Positions 1 to 11,280 of a DNA stretch of 64,000 bases are shown piece by piece. Position 1 is the first letter of the stretch; every line of letters begins with the position of its first letter. The DNA comes from Poecilobothrus nobilitatus (Eukaryota > Arthropoda > Insecta > Diptera > Dolichopodidae): the NCBI GenBank assembly GCA_947095535.1, contig OX352774.1, positions 179,116,200 through 179,180,199 of the forward strand, in the 5' to 3' direction. Position numbers and translations under genes: made by a program. The notes below the pieces were generated by a model, which saw nothing but the letters and a program-made list of their open reading frames with translations, did not search any database and had not been told where the DNA came from.

Positions 1-100
1 GTAGGTATTGTTTTCATACCAAAAATTTATACCCGAGATCTTTGCAAAAATGCATTAGTATTCCGATGCGTAGAAACCTGTAAAAATTGTTTTAACGTGA

Positions 101-150
101 TGTCTGTGGCTGTGTGTGTGAGTGTGTGTGTGTGTGGGTGTGTCTGTGGG
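101..150. repeat. Degenerate GT microsatellite
   Basis: An interrupted TG/GT dinucleotide tract, with the longest pure runs near 111-120 and 122-136, broken by A, GG and CT. It is an ordinary eukaryotic microsatellite with no gene nearby. The following bases up to about 560 are AT-rich and hold nothing I can recognise. Confidence 0.85.
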
Positions 151-566
151 AACGTGTACAGTTTAAATGACCAACGGAATTTTATGAATTTAATTCATAT
201 TTAAGATTTTGACGTAAATATCTCGAATTGATAACATTTTTGAGCAAATTGGACAACTGCAAGTTGTTTACGAGTGTACTTTTTAAGCTTTTTACGAATA
301 TTTTGCAACACAAAAAAAAATATGAGAAAAATGATTAAAAAACAGTTGTTACACAAGGAAAGAGCAACAAGTTTTCCATAAAACATTTTTTGATCCGACT
401 TTAACTATTATTTAATTTTTTTTCCAAGTCCAAATTTCATACATAATATTACAACACACCATATGAGCACACCTATATGAGCATTATATTTAGAATTTTT
501 TTTTTTTTTTTTTTAGCTTTTGTATATCTTAAAATTTATATACCAAAGGGCTGTCAGTTCGTTGCT

Positions 567-685
567 GAGTAAGTGTAGTAAAATAAAAAAAATTTATATT
601 TGATCTAGACGACTACAATTAGCCCAAACTACTAAGATTGTGAGTGTAGTAAACATCTACCAAGCTTGTGAGTGTAGTAGTATTC
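567..685. repeat. Short 28-bp tandem repeat
   Basis: The motif gtgagtgtagta occurs at about 641 and 669, in a 28-bp period (ctaagattgtgag... then ccaagcttgtgag...). A weaker copy, gagtaagtgtagtaa, lies at 567-581. This looks like a small local duplication. No coding or regulatory role can be inferred. From 690 to 1106 the DNA is AT-rich with nothing recognisable. Confidence 0.55.
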
Positions 686-1106
686 GTGAATTAGTGAATA
701 TATTTCGATTATATGGAACAATTTTAATAAAATTACATATTTTTCAATTTGATACATTCGTTAAAACTTTTACAAAAAATTTCAACAATTACAATTTATA
801 ATGAAACATAAAAGCAACGTAAGATAACATAAAAGTAACGAAATAACAAAAGGAAAATGGAATAAAATATATAACAAATTATTTTAGTAGGTATATACTT
901 TTCATCGATAAAATTAAATGTTTGTGTAAAAGTTAAGGAAAACTCTGCAAAAGTGAGGGTTCCAAACAAGTCTCGTTAAGTTGCAATAGGTCTCTTGCAT
1001 ACATTAGCTTTTCAATTAGGTTAAGTATAGAAAACTATAAAACTTTTGTTGGCAGATTCAATATTAATGTATATCTGTATACAGATAAAAATTTTTCCAT
1101 ACAATT

Positions 1107-1280
1107 CACATAAATGTGGACAGGAAATTGCACAGCCTTTCCTGTTCAGGCTTGGCTGTAAATGCCGTTAGGGGGAATAACTCTTATGACGTGTGGGATT
1201 CGAACCCACACTTCCTTGGTGTTTACAGCGTATTTTATACGGTCTTACCCACTTAGGCCACTTAGGCCACTTAGGCCCTT
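1107..1280 (-). mobile_element. tRNA-derived SINE, copy 1
   Basis: Read on the minus strand, this starts with a tRNA-like head containing a polymerase III A box (tggcctaagtgggtaagac, 1243-1260) and a perfect B box gggttcgaatccc (RC of 1195-1207). A unique body follows, and the end is the palindrome-like cacatttatgtg (RC of 1107-1118). The same order recurs at 29706-29896 and 42484-42662, which shows it is a dispersed element and not a single tRNA gene. Oddity: the start of the A box is expanded into about three copies of a 10-bp unit, cttaggccac (1252-1277), which is absent in the other two copies. The tRNA head is too decayed to name the parent; the TGGCC(T)AGTGG A box recalls serine or leucine tRNAs. 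Confidence 0.8.
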
Positions 1281-4177
1281 GTAATAATTTATGTTTGTTT
1301 TGTAGTTACCTACCTACCACCTACACATAGAATAAATAAATTTGTTTACACTTTTTATTATTTTTTACATCTAATATTTATGACAGGAAAAAAAAAATCA
1401 TGTAGGTACATAATATATATGAATGTACGTATGAATGTGTACATTACATGAATTTACATACATAATATTTTTACAATTGAGTTGCCTATTTTTGTTACTG
1501 AATAAAAAAAATCTTAAATTATTAGAAATCATTTTGCTTTCATATAAATTATTATGTAAAAAATCTATAAAATTTCGCATTATGCCTTTCGTGTAATAGT
1601 AGTCGGTTCTGTGGTGGAGACAGATGATTTTTTCTTTAAAATTTAAAAAAAAATAATTTTATAATATTGTAAATAATGAAAAAAAGCATTCATGTTAAAT
1701 ACATATATTATATATTTTTTATCTGATCTGATTTAAACATTTTGCATTTAATATTGTCTATCAATTTGAAATATGTTTGATCTCCTCTTTTACAAATTTT
1801 TCCAAAAAAAAAAAAAATTTCAAAAAAAGATTTTATAGAAATTTGCTAATTAGTCCCTTTGTTTATCCGTTCGTTTATCTGTTCACAATTAAAAATTATG
1901 TTATAAGGTATAATGACATTTTAATTGTAGATAGATTTTAGAAAAAGTGAAGGGTTAGAATGTTTGTTGGAAGCTACAGTAAATTTGGCAAAAACCCCTT
2001 TATTAAAATATAAGTGATAATGCAAAAGTAATAATAGTCACAATTTTGATTGTTTTTTTTAACTATTTGCGCCTTTAAAAACCGTTGATTTACACACTGT
2101 TTTGTTTATTTTTTATAAGAGTTTTCGAAATTTCAAAAATAAAAATCCCAATTACACAAAATCCCTAAAAAACATTTGTGTAAAAACAATCCCCATTTCA
2201 AAAAAAATCTCCAAGTTACAAAATCTCGAAGAAAAGAAATCTCAATGTAACAAAATTCTCAATTACGAAACATATTATGTATAGTTCCAATTACTTTGTT
2301 TGTTGGTTGTTTAAATAGGTTACAAAATTAAAACTTATGCACATTTTTCAGAATATGTATGTATATATATTATATTATAATATCGCGACAGTTTATGAAG
2401 GAGAATTTGAAACGCAATGATTTTCGAAGGTATTTCGTACATTTGACATTACCTATTTTGTTTTTTTTTTGGTACTTTTTTTTTGAATATTTTCTTTTCT
2501 GAAATTTATTGTTTTGATTTTTTTTTTTTGGGAGTTTGAGTTTGAAATTTTGATTTTTGGATTTCGGTTCGAATCCATTTTTCATATCATAGATTTGTTA
2601 TGTAATGTTATAACACAATTATTATTGTAGATGATTGAACTGTTTTGATATTTTATTTTAAAAAAAAAAAATGGAATGAATAAATAAAATATCAATTTTG
2701 ATAATAAATTTTTGATTATTTTTTAGTTTATTATAAAATTAATTTAAAATTAATAATTTTTAATATTTTTGACAAAATATGTAATAAATATGTAATTGAT
2801 ATAAAAAAATTTTGAAGAAAGATATCATATTTCAGAATTTATCAAATTTTGATTAGGTTTAAGTTCTGTAAGAAGTTTTACAAAATGAGAAATTCGAATT
2901 CTGAATGTTCAAAACTAAGGAACAGAATATAATATTTTTCGGTTACAAAAAATTTTGATCTCACATTTTAACGTTTAAAAAGTCATTAATTTTGGATAAT
3001 TGGATTAATATCTTGTATATTCCAAAATTTTAATTCTTCTGTCTTGAAATTTTATTCTTTTTTATATCGGTATTTTTATACAACTTTGTTTTATAAATTT
3101 GCCATTTATTATGAGTATTTTACAGAAAAATAATTGATAAAAGTAATCCCAATACCAGTGTACTAATAACAATATAGCTTACAGTCCTTTACAGTTTCCG
3201 TTCATCTTACAATGCTCAGTACTCTTATAGTCTCCGCTCCCATTCAATCCCCATTTCACAATTCAAAGTTTACGAATCCTTGTCTTATCCTTTTCTATGC
3301 CTACTCCCTACGCAATATACTGAGAGGTGCGTTTATTCAATAAGAATCTGACACTATCAAGGAGATATTCTCGTGTGTTTGAAAGATTTTCATCTTCCTT
3401 AACGAAAAAAAATCTTTTAAGTGCTTCTTTTTTAGATTTTAGAGAATTTTCACCTTTTCTAATCTAAATTTATATATTTTCTATATTTTTGCTAATCGGA
3501 TTATGTCGTATTTAAGAATCTGAATGATTTATTTTCTAAAAATTTTTTTTTCGTTTGTCAACTTCCGAACTATTAATATTAAAAAGTCATTATTATAAAA
3601 TGCAAATAGGTATTATCTATAGGCATAGGTACTCGTATAATATATACTAGATACAAATTTTAAAATCAATTAAAATTCGATTAAAAACAATTAATTTAAA
3701 ATTAAAACGATATCGTAGTTAACTGTTAAAATATTATGCAATAATACGTAAATCTTTTAGTTTTTTTAAATAAATTTGATAAAAAAAATCATTTGTTTTT
3801 TAAATTAATTGGTATTTATTTAATTTTTTTTTTTTTTGCGTTGATATTTCTTTTGTTTTTTTTTTTTAAATCATAAATAGTTAATTAAATATTATTTTTA
3901 TTATAATATGAATAGAAATAAAAAAAAAAAATATTTTTTAATTACTTTTTGTTTAAATTTTTAGTCATTTTAAAATTATTTTTATTATATCTTTGTATTG
4001 TATAATAATTAGCTTTTCAACCCCAATATTTACTATCAAAATTAATAAAAATTATTTTTACCTTAATAAATAATTTTAGTTTTAATAAAATTATTTGCAT
4101 TTCAGTAATGCAATTAATAATTTTTAAAATTTCATAAAATCAGATACAAAAAAAAAATAGGTGCTAAAAATTGAGAT
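1281..4177. other. AT-rich non-coding stretch
   Basis: About 2.9 kb of AT-rich DNA full of A and T runs (for example near 1803-1815, 2460-2470, 3825-3837). Open frames of 60-71 codons exist but are Lys/Asn/Phe-rich translations of homopolymers, with no recognisable domain. A slightly more GC-balanced piece at about 3140-3370 has no open frame and no repeat partner that I could find. Confidence 0.6.
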
Positions 4178-4890
4178 ATACAAGGTAGAATGTAAAATAA
4201 AAAGGTTGTTACAGTGCACATTTTCTAAGAAAAAATTAAAATCGTTTAGGGATTTGACTTACACCAAAATTTGTAAATTTTCTTAAAATTTTATAGGTAT
4301 GTAAGAAAAAATTATGAAAAGAGACAGTTTCTACAATTATAAGGAAGTTTACGCATATAAAAGCATAACATTGAAGATTTCATTTTTGCAAATTATTTAG
4401 AGAAAAAAATATTCAGGTACTCAAGTGTAGAAGTTGAAGTGTAAAAATAGTAAAAATTCAATATTTGATCTAATAACTCTTAAACAATGGGTGATACAAA
4501 AAAACGTAATGCTAATTCCAAAAGATTTTTCTTTTTTCAAAAATTCAAACGTTCCGGGGAAATGAGGGAAATAAAATCTTGCAAAATTTTGCCTTAACAT
4601 AACGGTAAATTTAAATACTAAATTTTAAAAAAAAATGGAAAATTTTGATATTGATTTATAAAGGGTAAAAATAAAATCTTTTCGTTCCGGGTTTTTTGAT
4701 TCAAAAAATATTAAGCAGAACCTCAGATAGACATTAGAGATTAGATTTGAAAATAAGGCTTTTTTAAACTTCGAAGCGGTTGTTAGTCCGGAATGGGTGA
4801 GGGTATATAAAAAACTTATTTTACAACATTATTATTTTTAAAGGACTATCCGTGATTAAAATTATTATATCTTAAACGATGTGAAAATGT
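4178..4890 (+). repeat. Dispersed non-coding repeat, copy A
   Basis: This is collinear with the long copy at 62220-63540. Shared landmarks in the same order are acaaggtagaatgtaaa (4180), gtgacttacaccaaaatttg-like DNA (about 4255), cataacggtaaatttaaata (about 4598), a gcagaac...agata block (about 4716), tccggaatggg (about 4788) and a tail resembling gaaaatgttctaaaaa. It has only one copy of the unit that is doubled at 62.3-63.3 kb, and it lacks the GGAC microsatellite. No open frame survives in either strand. The transposon class is unknown; no TIRs, poly(A) tail or polymerase III boxes are visible. Confidence 0.7.
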
Positions 4891-5563
4891 TCTAAAAAGT
4901 TGTCAATTTATAATATATTAATGAATAGTCAATTTATAATATCTATAATATTATATTATTTGTGATAAAAGTAAACCATAACTTACAATTTTAAAATAAA
5001 GCACTTAGATTTTTAGAAATCGATGCTCAGAATATCAGTTTACGGAAGCAATATTTTTGGATTTCAAATTGATTTTTATGTTTATAAATTACGTACCTAT
5101 AGTAAAATTTATTTTCTCATTTTATAATAATAAACTTAAAATTTTTTTGACACGCCTCAGTAGCTATGCAGGAAAAAGAATTCTTACAGTTGTTGAAACC
5201 TTATACTAGATAGACTACCTTTTTCTTAGGTTGGTTTGAAATTTTTTGTAAATCTTTTTTTTAACTTAATATAATGTAAAATCGTTTGTCATCGTAAAGA
5301 TTCGATTGATAAGTAGATTGGTAAAAAAAAGTTGATAAGTATGAATGTTACTGTCCAACAAAATATACCAAATTTATTTTACTGGAAACTTTTTTGATTT
5401 ACACATTGTATTTACACACAAAAGTATTGTATTATATTTAGGGACTTGACCAGCTCCAAAATCAGTTTGAAATTTAAACAAAATCACAAAATTAGTGGAG
5501 TTTATTATGAACATGTAAAGAGTTGCTTGTGCTTTATAAAGTTATTGTCCAGTTGATTTATTT

Positions 5564-5610
5564 AACATATTTTTTTTGGACGATTGTGTACTACTCAAAA
5601 AAAATATGTT
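5564..5610. repeat. Perfect 15-bp hairpin
   Basis: The arms are aacatattttttttg (5564-5578) and caaaaaaaatatgtt (5596-5610), perfectly complementary around a 17-nt loop. Eight of the fifteen pairs come from a T8/A8 run, so chance formation is easier than the length suggests. No promoter, gene or repeat copy accompanies it. Confidence 0.6.
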
Positions 5611-6396
5611 CCAGTCAGGCCTTTCGGTTGCCTTTAAAATAAAACAATCCAATATTAACCATAGATAGATCTAACAAAAAATGATAGTTATAAAACAATT
5701 TTTTTAAATGTGGCACTATTTATTACGAAGCACTATTTATTTACTGTCTGTCAAAGTTTTAAAAAAACTCTATTTAAGATGTTTATATCTCATTTAATTT
5801 TTGCTGAAGATTTTTTAAAATTTTTATATTAACTTAATTTTGATTAAGTATATAATTTTTTGCAATTTCGTATTAACGTTTACCGTTATATGTAAAAAAA
5901 AATTTTTCAAAATACAAAAATTTTGGTTTTTGTATGTCCGAAACTATATTAGTTAAAGCTGAGAACCTGAAAATTGAGAGAAGGAAAATCTTTGAGAACA
6001 AGCCGAAGTTATCTCAGAAAAAATGTTTGTTCTTTCGCTACCGTTTACAGCTATTATAGAGATTAAAAATTCACAATTCCTGTAAGAAACATCTGACTTT
6101 AATACCTTTGCAGACTTGTTTAAAGAAAAACGCAAAAATTTAAGCTCTTTAAAGGAAAAGTATTTGTAAAGCGGTACGTTTAAGTCTAAAAACCAAAATA
6201 GACATAAGTACGAAAAACAATTGGTCATATTTGCGATTTTATAGTAGGTTTCAAAATCATGGTTGTTGATTTTTCCAGGATATATATAAATATATATATA
6301 AATGTATATAAATATATGTTTATCTATTTATATGCGGGATTTAGTTTTCGTATTTATAATTTTTAATCTTATGATGTATCGTCATATACTATTATC

Positions 6397-6429
6397 ATAA
6401 GTACGAAATTTCATGTTTTTCGTACTTAT
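6397..6429. repeat. Perfect 12-bp hairpin
   Basis: The arms are ataagtacgaaa (6397-6408) and tttcgtacttat (6418-6429), with a 9-nt loop. The same core, cataagtacgaaa, occurs a third time at about 6203. The arm sequence is not a homopolymer, so this is more likely a remnant of an inverted-repeat element or a local duplication than chance. Confidence 0.6.
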
Positions 6430-7588
6430 TTCATTCTTGATTTCGTTCTTATGATTTTTGAACTTATGACGCAACGTCTAGTTATAATACTAAAATATTT
6501 TTCTTGTATTTTGAGCACACAAAGTTATTATGGTTTGCATAATATCTATTGGCTTCTTTTTTTAATTTTTAGTTTTGATTAGTAGATATTTTTTTTATTT
6601 CTTTATAACAGTTTAATTTTATAATATAAGAATACAATAATTTCTTCTTTTCTTGATTATTTTATTCGTCCTTCTTCTTAACAAAAAAAAAAAAAAAAAC
6701 ACAAATAAATCAACAATTGAACAGCTGTTAAAGAAATTTCTCATTTTTTTTTTTTGAATAAGTGACAAAATTATCTTTTTGTGTCTTCCTTTGTCTTAAC
6801 AATAAAAACTTCAAGGAGAAAACCAAAGATATTTTATAAAGAAAATTTATCATTTTCTCAACAATCATTATTTAGTATCTTTAAATATGACAAATCAGGT
6901 CACTTTTATCTTCTTGGACACTCTAAAATTTTCAAAGGAATTATAAAAGTTAACATCTCAAAGAAGTATTTAGTACTTTGTTTTTTTTTTTTTTAATTTA
7001 AAAAAAAAGAATCAACCAGTTAACAACAACTTAAAGAATATCCTTACACTTTGAAAATTTTCAAACTACATGTCAAAGACAAAAAAAAAATTTATGCATT
7101 ACTAATTTGAAAAATATATTTCTAATAAGTCCTTGTAACAAATAAAGCATTTTGTTCTTCGTTTCTGTCAGATTTTTTGTGTCATCTATTGGATTGTGAA
7201 GAAGTTTTTTTTTTGATAATCTTAATTTCTGATATTAGATACATCTGGCATTGAAATGTAATACAGAACGTAAGAATATGATTTAAAACAGTCCTTCAGA
7301 TTGGATTTTATCATTAACGTTTTTTTATTTTTTCAAGGAATCTCAGTATAGAATGTAATCCAGGAATTCCAATATAGAAGCAAAATACCAAATTCCAAAT
7401 CGTCATATTTTGTCCTTTTAACGTAAAAGCTGACTTTAACGCGAAATTCCATGGTAAAGAAATTCAAGAAAGAATTTAAAGAAATTCGTTGTAAGAGAAG
7501 TAAAAACTGGAGGTTTGATTTATTTAAATTTCAAATAAGTCGGCAAGGATTGAATAATTTAGGTACGTTACTTGGACGATATATGCTA

Positions 7589-8436
7589 CAGTATTGGCCA
7601 ACTTGGACTGACTGATTTGAAATATTTATACTTTTTTTATTTTTAAAGTTTTTTATTTTAGTTTTTTGACTGATAATAAAGAATTTTATAAAATATTGTA
7701 TAAAATTATAATATTATATAACCTGTAAAAATTGTTGAAAATTATTATGTTTCCGGACGATAATTTTTTGGAAAATATCACATTTTCATTTAAATGCTAT
7801 ATGTCAATAAACAGAACTACCGAATTGGGGTACGGAGAAATTGAGAGCAGAGCATCAACGACAATTACACCCCTTCAGATGCATTATTTGGTGTGGAATT
7901 AAAGCTGATAGAGTTATCGGACCATATTTTTTTGAAAATGAAATGGAGCATCCAGAAACTGTCTCTGGGGCGGTATACCGCATCACGTTGGAAAATCTTT
8001 TACGTACGGTAGTTCTTAATAATCATGAGATATGATTCCAGCTCCGCGAGAGAGACAATGGTGTTTCTGCGTGAATTTTTCGATGACAGAATAATTTCAA
8101 AAATGCTGATTTCGTGTGGCCACCTCCTTCCCCAGATTTGATGACTCCCGATTTTTTGTTTTCTGAAGTTTCTTATAGGAACGGGTTTACGTCAACAAGC
8201 CACAAAATATTCAGGAACTAAAGCAGAATATTCGCACAGAAATTGCGCAACGTAATACAAAATGTCTTAAACAGAGCCATTAACTGCCAACAGGAAAATA
8301 AAAATCATTTGAAGAATGTCATTTTTCACGCTTAGCTTAAAAAAAATTTAATAATTCATACTTTCATTTAAAAATAAAAATAAAATAACAAAATTATAAG
8401 CATTTCATATCAGTCAGTCCAAGTTGATCCACACTC
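7589..8436 (+). mobile_element. Decayed Tc1/mariner transposon with TIRs
   Basis: Terminal inverted repeats of 35 bp bound this 848-bp element. The left end is 7589-7623 and the right end 8402-8436, reverse-complemented; by hand count they match at 29 of 35 positions, sharing caacttggactgactgat. The dinucleotide TA stands immediately outside each end (7587-7588, 8437-8438), as expected for the target-site duplication of the Tc1/mariner (IS630) superfamily. Inside is a plus-strand transposase relic in the expected orientation. Intact members are usually about 1.2-1.4 kb, so some 0.4 kb is missing, mainly the 5' end of the gene that encodes the DNA-binding domain. It cannot encode a working transposase. 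Confidence 0.9.
7755..8335 (+). pseudogene. Broken mariner-type transposase
   Basis: This is the catalytic part of a Tc1/mariner-family transposase in several frames. A frame at 7841-8035 reads WCGIKADRVIGPYFFEN, a block typical of insect mariner-like transposases. Upstream, a shifted frame gives an HFHL motif followed by Asn where the first catalytic Asp is expected (about 7781-7795), then NKQNYRIWGT-like residues after a one-base shift. The QDGA block with the second catalytic Asp is deleted near 8038-8045. Downstream frames read ARETMVFLREFF and, after another shift near 8100, NADFVWPPPSPDL...PDF, which contains the expected third Asp. The gene ends with NVIFHA and a stop at 8333-8335. At least three frameshifts and two lost catalytic positions make it dead. 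The N-terminal helix-turn-helix region is absent. Confidence 0.88.
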
Positions 8437-10019
8437 TACAATTAAAAGTATGGAAATTTATATTGAATATAATAACAGGAAAAGGATTCGAAGAGTAAAG
8501 AAATTAAATTTGTTAGCTTTTGTAAATATTAATATTTTTTTTGAATAGTATAAGGATTTTCTTACATATATTTTGTCAAATATTTTAACTAAAGATCTTT
8601 AAGTATTAGATCTGAATGAACAGACTCCAAATAATTGTATTCCTAAACTAATTTTCTCGCATATTTTAACAGAGTTTAAACATTAATTTAATTTAATATT
8701 AACTAACCTAAAACAAAAAAAAAAGTCAAAAGTTAAAAAGTTTTCTTAAGAATTTCATGGTTAAAATAAACTTTTTTTTATTTTAATTAAAATTAAAAAT
8801 TTTTTTTTTTCTTTTAAAAGATAATTAAAAATGAACAAAAGTTTAATATGTTTGAACAATTGAAAGTAAGAAAAAAAATAAAAGAAAAAAAAATTTTTGT
8901 AATTAAAAATTATTAATATTTTCATTTAAATTATTTTTTAAGTGGCTAAAGTACATTAAAATGCCAAAAAGCGAATAAAAAATTGGGGATAATTAAATTT
9001 TTTTTTTTTTTTTTTTGTGAAAGTACCTACAAAAACAATTAAAAAAGCAGTAATAAACAAAAACAAAAAAGGATTAAGTACTAACAACATAAAACAAAAG
9101 GATTAAATATTGTACATAATTAACTTTAAAAAAAAGGACTTAAAAAAAAAAAAAAATTTTTTTTTATCGCAAATTAGAAAAAGCTTAAAAATTTTTCTAA
9201 TTTCTATTCATTTTATTCAACACCCCCAAAAATAACTGAATTTAATTAATAAAGTTTAAATATGATTTTTGAAAGAAATTTTTTTAAATATGATTTTTTA
9301 ATGTATATAACCAACCCTATGTACATACAGGTAATAAAATTGTAAGATTTTATATAATATTTAAAGTTAAGTTGTTTGAATCTATACTTTAGGGCCGCAA
9401 AGGTTCGATTTTAACGGTTTATAACAAAAAAAAAAATCCTTTTTGTAAAAAAAAAAAAAAAATTGTAATAGTAAGCGAATTTTAAGAATAAGTTTTTCGT
9501 GACAGTTTGTGAAGAAAAAATTTATGTTAAGAAATGCTATAGTATAGTATTTCTAAGGTACTAACTTTCAAAATTGGGTTAGAAATCTAAACGGTGTATT
9601 GAAAATGAAAATTCTAGATAAAACAAAACTAATATATATGAATTTGAAATTAAAGCTATAATTTATCCAGGCCTCAAGGTATAGTTTCTATAATTTTTAA
9701 AAGTTGTAAGATTGTAATATATAAGAAAATTTTTAAGCAGATATGAAATCGAGAAAACAAAAAAAAATAATAGTAAAAGTATTCTAAAAATAGAAACATT
9801 TTAGCACATTTTTCAAAAACGAAATTGTAAAATTAGCTTATTAGTTAATTCACTCTGTTCGTCAGTGTGTTTTTATATTTATACAAAACTTGTTACAACT
9901 AGGACAATGAAATTTTAACCATATGTCTGACAACAAAATTAATCTTGTAGAACAAATTTTGAACTTATTTCACTTTTTAATTTAAAAACGTTGTCGAACT
10001 TATTTCAGTTCCGTCGAAT
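8437..10019. other. AT-rich non-coding stretch
   Basis: This is very AT-rich DNA with long A and T runs (about 8999-9016, 9141-9163, 9449-9464). I see no open frame above background, no repeat partner in the window and no RNA gene. A short phrase near 9850 (actctgttcgtcagtgtgt) recalls the tails of some dispersed insect repeats, but it is too short to call. Confidence 0.55.
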
Positions 10020-10960
10020 TTAGTTCAGTGATTTGGTTACAAAATGTTTAGTTAGTTATAAAATCAAGATTGCTGATTTTCATAATATAATTCCTTTTTT
10101 CATAATATGAATATAAAAGAATATGAGGGGACTCTGAATCAAAAGGGATTTTATAGTTGGTTTCAAAATCAAGATTGCCGCTTTTTCCATTGTATTTATA
10201 AATATTTCGTAAAAAACGTATAACTCACTTCGAAGTCAAAAATAAAATCTCTCCTAATTTAACTCATTTCCTTTCGAAATTATTTTCAGCTAAGGTCGCT
10301 GGGCTGACCAGAATATGGGAAACTGTTTAAAACCTGTTGCAAATATTCGGATTTTTCAGTCGACTAAAAAATCAAGGTTATACGACTTCCTAAATCATAA
10401 TCTCCCATATACATGTTATAAAGAACTCTCCTAGATTTTTTTTTCAGAATAATAGTTTTGTCGTACACTATTTTTTGTTATTAAAAGAAGAGAGTAATAG
10501 AATATGTAGAGCAAACGCATTAGGAGGGATTTTAGAGTTTTGGATAAAAATTGGGATATCCCCTTTTTCCAGAATATTTACTAATATGTACATGTGCGAG
10601 ATTCTGAATTGGAAGGGAGTTTAGAGTTGGTTATTAAATCAGGGTTATATGCTTTTTCCAAAATATGTTAATAAGTAATACTCCTATTGTCAGGTATTTT
10701 GGGAGATATTTTAGAATTGAATTCAAAATCAGAATTGTACGCCTTTTACAAAATATTTAGATATATGCATATACAAGCTTTGAATTAGGAGGATTATATA
10801 CATATTCTGGAAAAAGCGTATAACCCTGATTGTGTAACCAACTCTTAAATCTCTTCTACTTCAGACATTCGCATATGCATATATCTAAATATTCTGTAAA
10901 AGGCGTATAATCCTGATTTTGAATTCAATTCTAAAATCCCTCCCAAAATCCCCCATGCCT
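10020..10960. repeat. 88-bp-period repeat array with orientation switch
   Basis: The unit is a phrase like ttaggagggattttagagtt, then a variant of aaaatcagggttatacgc, then ctttttccaaaatatt and an AT-rich spacer. Direct units start near 10521, 10609 and 10697, giving a period of 88 bp, with older units near 10053 and 10135. From 10796 to 10958 the same units run in reverse, so 10700-10788 and 10872-10958 form an inverted repeat around the core gaattgaattcaaaatcag. Relatives lie at 18593-18770, about 6225-6330 and about 62045-62080, so the unit is dispersed as well as tandem. There is no coding capacity. Confidence 0.75.
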
Positions 10961-10969
10961 TAATAATTA

Positions 10970-11115
10970 AACAAAAGTCCATGGGACTTCTGGTTCATTG
11001 AAGTGAGTCAAAAGTCCCAATGGGACATGTCAAAAGTGTCATGTGACAAGTCAAGTGACAAATAAAGTGACATGTCAAAAGTCGCCAATGGGACTAAATA
11101 ATATCGAGTCAAATG
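10970..11115. repeat. GGGAC / TGACATGTCA short repeat cluster
   Basis: The phrase caaaagtc(c)ccaatgggac occurs at about 11009 and again at about 11076, a period near 67 bp. Between them are variants of gtgacatgtcaaaagt, including the palindrome tgacatgtca at about 11069. The segment is distinctly less AT-rich than its neighbours. It directly follows the 88-bp array. I do not recognise the repeat. Confidence 0.6.
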
Positions 11116-11152
11116 AAATACAGACTCGCGATAATAATCTTTGTGTTACTCA

Positions 11153-11280
11153 GTGAGCTTTAATTCTTTTTCGAAATGGACTTAAAGCCCATAATTTAGT
11201 GGAATTAAGACCCGTGAGCCTTAATTATTTTTTGAAAAGTTTTGGAATTAAAGCCCGCCAGCTTTATTTTCTCGTCCGTT
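11153..11280. repeat. Two-copy 60-bp tandem repeat
   Basis: Two units start at 11153 (gtgagctttaatt) and 11213 (gtgagccttaatt). Each continues with a ttttt.gaaa stretch and a ggacttaaagccc / ggaattaaagccc block. The period is 60 bp. It is locally richer in G+C and has no coding frame. Its relation to the preceding GGGAC cluster is unclear. Confidence 0.6.

Larger units (their letters stand above)
4891..7586. other. AT-rich non-coding stretch with two hairpins
   Basis: This is mostly unremarkable AT-rich DNA. It holds two perfect short hairpins, listed separately, and at about 6225-6330 a diverged relative of the 88-bp repeat (tttcaaaatcatggttg). A 91-codon minus-strand frame at 5953-6228 has more balanced composition than most, but has no recognisable motif and no relation to its surroundings, so I do not call it a gene. 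Confidence 0.55.

Noticed and set aside
5953..6228. 91-codon minus-strand frame
   Set aside because: Composition is more balanced than elsewhere, but there is no recognisable motif, no partner exon and no conservation evidence.
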